From positions 1 to 44,318 of the forward strand of contig CAYGBW010000097.1 of NCBI GenBank assembly GCA_964348185.1: a stretch of DNA of 44,318 nt, given 5' to 3'. This document shows positions 23,579-31,267 of the stretch, piece by piece. The notes under the pieces were generated by a model. It was not told where the DNA came from, did no database searches, and worked only from the letters and a program-made list of their open reading frames with translations. Position 1 is the first letter of the stretch; every line of letters starts with the position of its first letter. Made by a program: the position numbers and the translations under genes. Source of the DNA: CAYGBW01 sp964348185 (GTDB lineage Bacteria > Desulfobacterota > BSN033 > WVXP01).

Positions 23579-25351
23579 CTAAAAGAGTCCCTTAACCTTC
23601 CCCGTGTTTACATCCACGTCGACTCTTCGGAAGGCGGGATCGGAGGCAGTACCCGGCATGAGCCGAATATCCCCGGCAACCGGCACCACAAAGCCAGCTC
23701 CCATATAGGTCAGAATATCACGGATGGGAAGGTTCCAGCCCTTGGGGGCTCCTTTGATCGTCGGATCGTGAGTCAGACTGAGGTGGGTTTTCACCATGCA
23801 GGTCGCAAGTTTGCCAAATTCAGGGTCGGCCTCCATACGTTTAGCCTTCTCCTCGGCCGTTGGAGTATAGGTGACTCCATCGGCCCCATAGACCTCCTTG
23901 GCAATGGTTTCGATCCGTTGACGGAGGGGCATCTCATCGGGGTAGAGGAATCTGAAGTTGCTCCCCTCCTCGCAGGCATCGATGACGGCATCGGCCAACT
24001 CGAGGGCCCCCTCGCCCCCTTTCAGCCAATGTTCAGAAACGGCTACCCTCGCGCCTGCCCCCTCGCAGTGTTTTCTCAAGAGCGCAATCTCGTCCTTCGT
24101 ATCGGTATGGAAGCTGTTGATGCAAACCACAGGATTGATTCCAGCCTTTTTGACGGTTTCAATGTGCGTAATCACATTGGGAATTCCTTTCTCCAGGAGC
24201 TCGAGGTTCTCGTTCGTGTAGGCTGAATCCAATGGCTGTCCTGGAGCGACTCTGGGGCCGCCACCGTGCATCTTAAGCGCCCTAATCGTTGAGACGACGA
24301 CCGAACAGTGGGGGATCAAACCGCTGAACCGACATTTAATATTCCAGAATTTTTCAAACCCGATGTCCGCACCAAAACCGCTTTCAGTGACGTGGTAGTC
24401 ACCCAGCTTCAGGCAAACCTTATCGGCCACGATGGAGGACTGGCCCACGGCAATGTTGGCAAAAGGCCCGGCGTGGACCAGGACAGGCTGGCCCTCCAAG
24501 GACTGAAGGAGGTTGGGATTCATGGCTTTTATCATCCAGGCGGTCATGGCTCCTGCGACCTCAAGGTCAGTCGTGGTGATGGGTTTGCCCTGTTTGTCAT
24601 AGGCCACGACGACCCTGCCGATCCTCTCCCTGAGATCCCTCAAATCGTTGAAAACCGAGAGAATGGCCATGATTTCTGAACTCACAGAGATGGCAAAACC
24701 CGACTGCATCATAAAACCATCCATCTTGCCGCCGATCCCGATGATGATGTCCCTGAGAGCCTGAGCACAAAAATCCAATATCCACTTCATCTCCACATTT
24801 CGGGGATCGATGTTCAGCCTCTTCAATCCCTTTTTGGCAAGGGTTTCATCGTCATAGTTAAACTCGTGCTGGATCCGAGACGTAACCGCCACCATGGCCA
24901 GGTTGTGAGCATTCGTTACGTTATCGATGTCGCCGGTCAACCCCAAAGAAAAGGCGGTCAAAGGGATACATTGAGACAACCCGCCACCGGCGGCACTTCC
25001 TTTGATATTGAAAGTCGGACCACCGGAGGGTTGTCGGATAGCGCCGGTTACGTTCTTACCCCTGTGCGCGAGCCCAGGGACCAGTCCCATGGTTGTCGTT
25101 GTTTTTCCCTCCCCCAAGGGGGTTGGTGTAATGGCGGTGACTTCGATGTATTTTCCGTTGGGTCGATCTTTTAGACGATTCAAAACCCGCATGAAATCGA
25201 TTTTCCCCAACGTATGGCCCATGGGGATCAGTTCTTCCTTTTCGAGACCCAATTCTTCGGCCAGCTGAAAAACCGATTTCATGTCCTTCTCGGCTGCTTC
25301 GGCAATCTCCCAATCTGCCAATTTCGTTGGATCGAGACCTTTCAGAGACAT
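23579..25351 (-). CDS. fhs: Formate-tetrahydrofolate ligase (formyl-THF synthetase)
   Basis: Fhs (590 residues) makes formyl-THF from formate, ATP and THF, the entry step of the methyl branch. The P-loop-like motif TPLGEGKTTTTMGL lies at 77-90, and signatures such as REPSGGP-like RQPSGGPTFNIKGSAAGGG, DIDNVTNAHNL and the monovalent-cation/folate segment VVVSTIRALKMHGG follow. Its length is some 30 residues above the common 555-560, the extra bases being spread in the N-terminal and middle parts. The start ATG at 25351 follows AAGGAG. It is transcribed in the same direction as the cooC operon, 303 bases upstream of it, with its own promoter. Confidence 0.97.
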   Translation of the reverse strand: MSLKGLDPTKLADWEIAEAAEKDMKSVFQLAEELGLEKEELIPMGHTLGKIDFMRVLNRLKDRPNGKYIEVTAITPTPLGEGKTTTTMGLVPGLAHRGKNVTGAIRQPSGGPTFNIKGSAAGGGLSQCIPLTAFSLGLTGDIDNVTNAHNLAMVAVTSRIQHEFNYDDETLAKKGLKRLNIDPRNVEMKWILDFCAQALRDIIIGIGGKMDGFMMQSGFAISVSSEIMAILSVFNDLRDLRERIGRVVVAYDKQGKPITTTDLEVAGAMTAWMIKAMNPNLLQSLEGQPVLVHAGPFANIAVGQSSIVADKVCLKLGDYHVTESGFGADIGFEKFWNIKCRFSGLIPHCSVVVSTIRALKMHGGGPRVAPGQPLDSAYTNENLELLEKGIPNVITHIETVKKAGINPVVCINSFHTDTKDEIALLRKHCEGAGARVAVSEHWLKGGEGALELADAVIDACEEGSNFRFLYPDEMPLRQRIETIAKEVYGADGVTYTPTAEEKAKRMEADPEFGKLATCMVKTHLSLTHDPTIKGAPKGWNLPIRDILTYMGAGFVVPVAGDIRLMPGTASDPAFRRVDVDVNTGKVKGLF

Positions 25352-25627
25352 TGAATTCTCCTTCCTCTAGAATGATCTGGAATGATCGACTTCTCCACCC
25401 TTCACTCGTCGACTCAACATGTGTGAGACTTTCGCCGAGTTCCCTCTCCATTCGCTCCTCTAATCAATCATCGAATCCCGTCGGATCGCCCCGGGCATCC
25501 ATCGTCGCGATCATGTGATAATATGCACAATGTAAAAGATCCCCCTGGCTTTGTCAAGCAAAAAAACCAGACAAATGATAGGCCGGAGACCTCAGTTCAA
25601 AGGGCCAGGTCGGGTCGAGTGTTCCGA
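25352..25627. other. fhs upstream region
   Basis: This gap holds the fhs promoter (25529-25557) and a leader of about 170 nt. In the leader (minus strand) the 9-mer GATCATTC occurs twice in close succession just before the ribosome-binding site. I do not recognise a THF or other riboswitch. Between 25558 and 25627, after the pgpA stop, there is no clear terminator. Confidence 0.4.
25529..25557 (-). promoter_or_regulatory. Sigma70-like promoter of fhs
   Basis: On the minus strand a perfect -35 TTGACA (25552-25557) is followed after 17 bases by TACATT (25529-25534), four of six -10 consensus bases. Transcription would begin near 25522, leaving about 170 nt of leader. Confidence 0.6.
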
Positions 25628-26215
25628 TCAGTTCAAAATAAAGAGAAGGCAGACACGGAGTGCTAGATTACTATAGATTCCTGCAACCACATCATCAGCC
25701 ACCACCCCATAACCGCCGCCAAGGGTCTCAAGCTTCTTTATGGGAAAGGGTTTCGCGATGTCAAAAAAGCGAAAAAGGATGAATCCCAGCAGGACGTACA
25801 TCGGCTCAGGTGGATAAAACCCCATCGCGACGAGAAAGCCACTGATCTCGTCAATCACAATCCGCTCGCTGTCTCTCTTTGAAAAAATGATCTCCGCGGC
25901 CCCACAAAACCAGCAGGACATGAATAGAAAAGCCACGATGGTGATCCCATAAGCGAAGGTAGGAAGCCGGGAGAGCGCCAGATAAAGGGGAACCGCCACA
26001 AGGGTGCCCGCTGTGCCGGGCGCAAGGGGACTGTACCCTGAAAACAGACCGGTGGAGAGAAATACGACGAGATGGCGGACAAAGGGGTTTCCAAATTGAT
26101 TAGACGTCTGGTCGAGCAATTCTCCCCTCAAGTCTCTTTCCTTGTCACGTTTATCCTCACTCCGCGGAGTCCTTTGAGATTTCCAAAGCCCCGGATAAAT
26201 GAGGGGTGACCTCAT
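25628..26215 (-). CDS. pgpA: Phosphatidylglycerophosphatase A
   Basis: PgpA (195 residues) dephosphorylates phosphatidylglycerol phosphate in phospholipid synthesis. It is a polytopic membrane enzyme; the signatures are FSGYSPLAPGTAGTL, the catalytic acidic VIDEISGF, FRFFDIAKPFPIKKLE and GGYGVVADDVVAGIYSN. The first 40 residues are hydrophilic and longer than in E. coli PgpA, so the true start may be further in; I use ATG 26215, eight bases after AGAAGG. It follows the lipoprotein gene by 15 bases, so the two form an operon. Confidence 0.92.
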   Translation of the reverse strand: MRSPLIYPGLWKSQRTPRSEDKRDKERDLRGELLDQTSNQFGNPFVRHLVVFLSTGLFSGYSPLAPGTAGTLVAVPLYLALSRLPTFAYGITIVAFLFMSCWFCGAAEIIFSKRDSERIVIDEISGFLVAMGFYPPEPMYVLLGFILFRFFDIAKPFPIKKLETLGGGYGVVADDVVAGIYSNLALRVCLLFILN

Positions 26216-26230
26216 CGTGATCACCTTCTA

Positions 26231-26926
26231 TCAGCGATTCACACCCATAGTCTCCTCGCCCGGAAAGGTCAACAGAACACGGCCGACTCCGTCGGCAGCG
26301 AGCTGTTTGGCCGTGAGCCATCTTCCACCACGCCTGATAAATGAAGCAGCGTTAAGGACGTTTTCCGAAAGGGGCTGCTGGGTTTCGTCGAATTTTCTTC
26401 GCCAGAGCAGTGTCCCGGTCCCTCCGTCAATCAGCACGGCCACGAAGGCGACCGATGCAGGCTGTTGAACCCCCCATGCACTGCCCACGCGTTCCCGGTA
26501 TCGGAAAACCCAGCCCATGAGCACACTATCCGCCGTCAATTCAGGGGCGAGTCTCTGTGCGAGCGCTTCAGGCCTCTCCTCAAGTCTTCCGTAGTCGGAG
26601 AGGGCCTTGGCAACGATTTCTTGGGATACTAGGCTGTATCCATTGCTGATCAATCTTCGTCTGAATAGGTTTGTTATGATCTCAGGGCCTTCCGGACCGA
26701 CCTCTCCCACGGCCGTGTATCCCTCGCAGCCCGGACAGCGAACCAAGTTTCTGGTAGGGATATCGGAACGAACTAGAGAGAAAGGAACTAGACCTATCAC
26801 CCCTGGATCTTTTTGTATTGTCCCTATTGATTCGCTTTCTCGCGTTGCGGCTCCGCTACAGCCCATCAGAAAAGTCCCCATCACCCCCGTCAGAGCCAAC
26901 AAACGAATTCCCCGGGTGGTACCCAT
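26231..26926 (-). CDS. Uncharacterised lipoprotein
   Basis: A 231-residue secreted lipoprotein. The N-terminus has a signal with the lipobox LMGC (cysteine at residue 23), so it should be lipid-anchored; serine at +2 would favour the outer membrane. The mature part begins with low-complexity SGAATRESES and has a pair of cysteines in RCPGCEGYTAVG. The later segment (NLFRRRLISNGYSLVS ... ASVAFVAVLIDGGTGTLLWRRKFDETQQPL) resembles the tail of small outer-membrane lipoproteins linked with CsgG/GNA1162-like folds, but I cannot assign a family. The ATG at 26926 follows AAAGGAGAGGG. It is cotranscribed with pgpA. Confidence 0.8.
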   Translation of the reverse strand: MGTTRGIRLLALTGVMGTFLMGCSGAATRESESIGTIQKDPGVIGLVPFSLVRSDIPTRNLVRCPGCEGYTAVGEVGPEGPEIITNLFRRRLISNGYSLVSQEIVAKALSDYGRLEERPEALAQRLAPELTADSVLMGWVFRYRERVGSAWGVQQPASVAFVAVLIDGGTGTLLWRRKFDETQQPLSENVLNAASFIRRGGRWLTAKQLAADGVGRVLLTFPGEETMGVNR

Positions 26927-27294
26927 TCCCTCTCCTTTCTCTCAAGACTCCTCGACCCGTCGAACAGAACTCTCCATTATTCTCAATCCCCAGAATCGGT
27001 TCTTTCCCGAGTGAAACGACGCCTCATGACCGCGTTCTTCCAGAGACTTGAAACCGAGGGACGTCCAGGGTGAGTCGTCGACAACTCAAGACCCCTTTCT
27101 GTCGGAAGGACGGGATAGGAGTGAACAAGATAGCAGTAAGTCCCTAGGGGAGTTTGGGAGGGAGGGGGAAGGTCGCAGAACCGGATCGATCGCCACCTTT
27201 CGGTCCAAGCGCTTCCCCAATATGCCTCGTCACCCTCTCATTGTCTCTTTTGCCCTGAGCCGGAATGCTTTCTTCCGTTTTTCCCCGCGACTCC
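26927..27294. other. Intergenic region between murA and lipoprotein gene
   Basis: This 368-base stretch has no supported gene. It carries an 18-bp near-perfect palindrome (27071-27088) about 145 bases upstream of the lipoprotein start. No obvious terminator for murA was found. Confidence 0.5.
27071..27088. repeat. 18-bp near-perfect palindrome
   Basis: TGAGTCGTCGACAACTCA is symmetrical over 18 bases apart from one base pair (C against A) flanking the central GTCGAC. It may be an operator for the lipoprotein-pgpA operon. No known regulator consensus is claimed. Confidence 0.5.
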
Positions 27295-28557
27295 TCACAG
27301 TCTGACTCGCTTGATCCGTGCTCCCAGCTGAAGGAGCTTTTCCTCCAGCTTGTCATACCCTCTGTCAAGGTGGTACACCCTGGAAATCTCAGTGACCCCT
27401 TCGGCGGCCAGTCCTGCCAACACCAGAGACGCACTGGCTCTCAGATCGGTTGCCATAACCTGAGCCCCGCTCAGTCGCTTGACTCCCGTAACGATCGCAC
27501 TGTTTGACTCAACCTTTACGTCCGCGCCCATCCGCCTCAGTTCACTGACATGGATAAAGCGATTCTCAAAAACCCCCTCGGAAATCACGCTGAGTCCCCG
27601 GGCGAGACACATGAGGACCATTATCTGGGCTTGCATATCTGTAGGAAACCCTGGATAGGGAAGGGTTTTCACATCGACACTCCGGATTCGACTATTTCCC
27701 ACAACCCGCACAGCATCCCCATCGGGGTAGATCTCAAGGCCTGCCTCCTTCAGTTTATTGGTAACGGCCTCAAGATGCTCTAGGGGACAATTCAAAAGAC
27801 GGAGGTTGCCCTGTGTTAGACCCGCAGCCACGATAAAAGTCCCGGCCTCGATCCGATCGGCCATTATGGTGTGTTCCGTACCGTGAAGCTCGTCCACTCC
27901 CTCAATCCGTAACAGGCTTGTCCCCCAGCCGGAAATCTTCGCTCCCATCTGGTTGAGAACTCGAGCCAGTTGAGCCACTTCCGGTTCCTGTGCTGCATTC
28001 TCGATGATTGTTGTACCCTGGGCGAGAGCTGCCGCCATCATCAGATTCTCCGTTCCCGTTACCGTGGGGAGATTGAGATAGATGTGTCCGCCTTTGAGAC
28101 GGTCCGCTTCCGCATATATGTAGCCATGCCTGAGTTCTATTCTGGCTCCCAGGACCTCAAGCCCTCTCAGATGGAGATTGACTGGACGGGCCCCGATGGC
28201 GCATCCACCCGGCAGCGAGACGACCGCCTTACCCTTTCTGGCAATCAGGGGGCCCAGAACGAGAATGGACGCTCTCATCGTCTTCACCAGGTCGTAGGGG
28301 GCCTCATGTCCCGCAAGGACAGAGCCGTCGATTCGCACAGAACCGTTACCATCGGCGGCGACCCGAACACCCAAATTGTCGAGGACCTTCTGAATCGTCG
28401 CAACATCTCTTAGATTGGGAACGTTGTAAAAGGTGTTCGGACTTTGACAGAGAATGCTGGCCGCAAACATCGGGAGGGCCGCGTTTTTCGATCCACTGAT
28501 CGTGACATCTCCAATAAGGCGGGCACCGCCCTCAATGATAATCTTTTCCAAAATCAT
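27295..28557 (-). CDS. murA: UDP-N-acetylglucosamine 1-carboxyvinyltransferase
   Basis: MurA (420 residues) performs the first committed step of peptidoglycan synthesis, adding enolpyruvate to UDP-GlcNAc. Visible are the N-terminal K24 in SGSKNAALP, the active-site loop cysteine C119 in PGGCAIGARPVNLHL (so it should be sensitive to fosfomycin-type alkylation), and the GTENLMMAAALA and LEHLEAVTNKLKEAG segments. Length is that of the family (419 in E. coli). The start ATG at 28557 sits right after a G-run, a less ideal site. It lies 82 bases downstream of prmC in the same direction. Confidence 0.97.
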   Translation of the reverse strand: MILEKIIIEGGARLIGDVTISGSKNAALPMFAASILCQSPNTFYNVPNLRDVATIQKVLDNLGVRVAADGNGSVRIDGSVLAGHEAPYDLVKTMRASILVLGPLIARKGKAVVSLPGGCAIGARPVNLHLRGLEVLGARIELRHGYIYAEADRLKGGHIYLNLPTVTGTENLMMAAALAQGTTIIENAAQEPEVAQLARVLNQMGAKISGWGTSLLRIEGVDELHGTEHTIMADRIEAGTFIVAAGLTQGNLRLLNCPLEHLEAVTNKLKEAGLEIYPDGDAVRVVGNSRIRSVDVKTLPYPGFPTDMQAQIMVLMCLARGLSVISEGVFENRFIHVSELRRMGADVKVESNSAIVTGVKRLSGAQVMATDLRASASLVLAGLAAEGVTEISRVYHLDRGYDKLEEKLLQLGARIKRVRL

Positions 28558-28639
28558 CCCCCCATCTCATGGAATCGTCTCTCGATCGGGTTCCATACCC
28601 ATCTCCCCACCACGGCTTAAGGCCCCTCGTCCATCTTCT

Positions 28640-29524
28640 CTACGGACCATCCCTTTGGGCGATGACCGCCCGAGCACTTCCAGAATAGTCTGAAATGATC
28701 CTAGAGCGTTTGAACGCTCCGGTCTGCTCGATCAAATCAAGAACGTCTGACCCCTGATCTGCACCGATTTCGAGGACCAGCCACCCCCCTTTCCGGAACC
28801 GAGGGGGAACATCCCTGAGCAGTTTCCGATAGAAGTCAAGGCCCTCCGCACCGCCATCAATAGCCAATCTAGGCTCGTGGTCCCGGATCTCTGGTTGGAG
28901 ATTGTCGATGTCACCCCGCTTGATGTACGGAGGATTTGAGATAATGAGGTCAAAAACCCCTTCCGCAGGCGACCTTACAAAGGAGAGCCCATCCCCCTGC
29001 ACGAAACTCATTCTCGAGGCAACGTTCTGTGCTATGGCGTTTTCTCTAGCCAGAGCGATCGCTTCCCAAGATATGTCCGTGGCCACGACCTTGGTCGAAG
29101 GAAGGGATTGTGCTATTGAAATCGCAAGTGCTCCGCATCCCGTCCCCACTTCAACGATCCTTGGCTCCTGCCAGCTCTCCGAATCGATCAGACGGAGGGT
29201 CTCTTCCACAAGAATCTCCGTTTCAGGTCGAGGGATCAGGACAGGGGGACCTACCTTAAAACGAATCGACCAGAATTCCTGATATCCGGTAATGTACTGG
29301 AGAGGCTCACCCTTAACCCTCCGTTCGATCACCCCCCGGAAACGTTTCAGCTCGCCCGGAGAAAGGGCCATGTCATAATTGAGGTAGAGACCCACCCGAT
29401 CAAATCCCAAAATATGGGACAACAAGAGTTCGCTCTCCAATCTCGGATTCGGGATGGTTTTTTCACGAAGGTACTTCTGCGTCCAATCCAGGACCCTCAA
29501 GACTGTCCAGCGCTCTCTGGCCAC
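28640..29524 (-). CDS. prmC: Release factor glutamine methyltransferase
   Basis: PrmC/HemK (294 residues) methylates the glutamine of the GGQ motif in peptide-chain release factors. It has an N-terminal helical substrate domain, the SAM motif VEVGTGCGALAISIA, ATDISWEAIALARENA, and the catalytic NPPY in LIISNPPYIKRGDI. The start is GTG 29524, two bases after the prfA stop, so it is coupled to the gene for its substrate. Length is slightly above E. coli (277). Confidence 0.96.
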   Translation of the reverse strand: MARERWTVLRVLDWTQKYLREKTIPNPRLESELLLSHILGFDRVGLYLNYDMALSPGELKRFRGVIERRVKGEPLQYITGYQEFWSIRFKVGPPVLIPRPETEILVEETLRLIDSESWQEPRIVEVGTGCGALAISIAQSLPSTKVVATDISWEAIALARENAIAQNVASRMSFVQGDGLSFVRSPAEGVFDLIISNPPYIKRGDIDNLQPEIRDHEPRLAIDGGAEGLDFYRKLLRDVPPRFRKGGWLVLEIGADQGSDVLDLIEQTGAFKRSRIISDYSGSARAVIAQRDGP

Positions 29525-29526
29525 CT

Positions 29527-30597
29527 TCAGATTCCCATGTGAGTCTTCAGTGCTTCGGCCTGAAAATGGGCGATCAACGCCTCGATGATCTCCTGAATAT
29601 TGCCTTCCAGGATTTCATCGAGCCTGTAAAGGGTCATCCCGATCCGGTGGTCTGTCACGCGGTTCTGTGGAAAGTTGTAGGTTCGGATTCGTTCACTCCG
29701 ATCCCCCGTGCCGACCATGGACCTCCGTTTCTCAGAAATCTCCAACTGCTGTTCCCATCGCTGCATGTCAAGCAGTTTTGATTGGAGCACCTTCAACGCC
29801 TTGGCCTTGTTTTTGTGCTGAGATTTCTCATCCTGACAGGTGACCACGAGGCCCGTGGGGACATGGGTGATCCTCACCGCGGAATCCGTTGTATTGACAC
29901 TCTGCCCCCCAGGTCCGGAGGAGCGGTAGACGTCGATTCGCAATTCTCCAGGATCGATATGTCCCTCAACCTCATCGGCCTCTGGCAAAACCGCCACGGT
30001 AACCGCAGAGGTGTGAAGACGGCCCTGAGACTCGGTCGTGGGAACCCGCTGAACACGGTGGACCCCACTTTCGTATTTCAACTGACTGTAAGCACCTCTG
30101 CCCTCAACCAGCGCGATGATCTCTTTCAGGCCTCCGACCCCTGTCTCGTGCTGACTCACAATATCGATCTTCCAGTTCCTCAACTCGCTGTATCTGGCGT
30201 ACATCCGGAAGAGATCCGCAGCGAAAAGGCCCGCCTCTTCACCCCCGGTTCCCGCACGAATCTCGAGGTAGATATTCTTCTGGTCATTGGGGTCCCGGGG
30301 AAGAAGAGAGATCTTCAGGGCGCGCTCAACGCCATCGATTTTTTCCTGGAGCTGTCCAACTTCCTCCTTGGCAAGGCGTCGGATTTCCTCGTCGGGTTCC
30401 TTTAGGAGTCTCCGGTTCTCTTCTAGTTCCTTGGACATCTTCTTGTATTCACGATAGTGGGCAACGGTTTTTTCCAGGTCAGAGAACTCTTTTGCAAGCC
30501 TCTGGTACTCCTCCTTCCGTTGCATGATCTCCGGCTTGCTGAGGAGCCTTGTGAGCTCTTCATATCGATCCTCAATCTCTTTCAATTTGTCAAACAT
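29527..30597 (-). CDS. prfA: Peptide chain release factor 1
   Basis: RF1 (356 residues) ends translation at UAA and UAG. The codon-recognition tripeptide of the PxT type is PTT within RVQRVPTTESQGRLHTSAV, and the catalytic GGQ lies in SSGPGGQSVNTTDSAVR, with the conserved C-terminal HKNKAKAL and SERIRTYNFPQNRVTDHRI. The start ATG at 30597 follows GAGGGAGAGC; an upstream frame to 30630 has no site. RF1 and not RF2: there is no SPF motif and no programmed frameshift. Confidence 0.97.
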   Translation of the reverse strand: MFDKLKEIEDRYEELTRLLSKPEIMQRKEEYQRLAKEFSDLEKTVAHYREYKKMSKELEENRRLLKEPDEEIRRLAKEEVGQLQEKIDGVERALKISLLPRDPNDQKNIYLEIRAGTGGEEAGLFAADLFRMYARYSELRNWKIDIVSQHETGVGGLKEIIALVEGRGAYSQLKYESGVHRVQRVPTTESQGRLHTSAVTVAVLPEADEVEGHIDPGELRIDVYRSSGPGGQSVNTTDSAVRITHVPTGLVVTCQDEKSQHKNKAKALKVLQSKLLDMQRWEQQLEISEKRRSMVGTGDRSERIRTYNFPQNRVTDHRIGMTLYRLDEILEGNIQEIIEALIAHFQAEALKTHMGI

Positions 30598-30927
30598 GCT
30601 CTCCCTCAAACCCCCTCTGACCATCCCCATCTCCCACGACCAGCCTGAAATCGTTTTCCTGATTGAAACAAAGACAGCCGAGGACAGGGGCCTTGTTTCC
30701 CCTTGCCCAGTCCACGAAAACGGAGACGGCGGTGTACCCCTTCAAGGGAATTCAACCCTGTTTCACGCTATGAAATGTTACCTTTGGGGATGAAGAAAAA
30801 CAAAAAACGCTATGACCGTGGACAGATAAAAGAAATCGTTCCCTCCTGGCAAGAAGACCGGATCTCTCTGTGCTTAGCAAAAAACAGCAGAAGGGCGCAT
30901 ACAAGGAGGGCGGGCTAGGATTCCTTT
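30598..30927. other. prfA-rpmE intergenic region
   Basis: This 330-base stretch lies where a DUF1385 gene is often found in related genomes, but no such gene is visible. A 42-codon ORF on the plus strand (30790-30918) lacks support. No clear terminator or promoter stands out. Confidence 0.4.
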
Positions 30928-31131
30928 CTACTCCTTCTTTGCATATTTTTTCCTAAACTTCTCGATTCTTCCTGCGCTGTCGAGGTACTTCTGCTTCCCC
31001 GTAAAAAACGGATGACAGCTTGAGCAGATTTCCACGCGGATGTTTTCCTTCGTGTCAACCGTTTCATAAGTCGCCCCACACGCGCAAGTCATGGTCGTTT
31101 CGTAGAGCTTCGGATGAATGTCTTTTTTCAC
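30928..31131 (-). CDS. rpmE: 50S ribosomal protein L31
   Basis: L31 (67 residues) of the zinc-binding type: C16, C18, C36 and C39 are present, in MTCACGATYET and EICSSCHPFFTGKQK, so ribosomes can serve as a zinc store. The start is GTG 31131, five bases after GGGGGAGGATT; the in-frame extension to 31191 is not part of the family. It lies downstream of rho, a common arrangement. Confidence 0.97.
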   Translation of the reverse strand: MKKDIHPKLYETTMTCACGATYETVDTKENIRVEICSSCHPFFTGKQKYLDSAGRIEKFRKKYAKKE

Positions 31132-31267
31132 AATCCTCCCCCTCTCACCGAATCCAGCGGTAAGGCTACCCAGATTCCTCCGTTTTTTCAATACACCCCT
31201 TCTTCTTTCTCCTATTCCAACTCAGCCGTCCTAGCCATAGGCTACTATCCCGCTCCCTCCAATTCCC

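Noticed and set aside
30790..30918. Plus-strand ORF of about 42 residues (MKKNKKRYDRGQ...) in the prfA-rpmE gap.
   Set aside because: It opposes the surrounding operon, has only a weak G-run before the ATG and ends in a basic stretch without family features.
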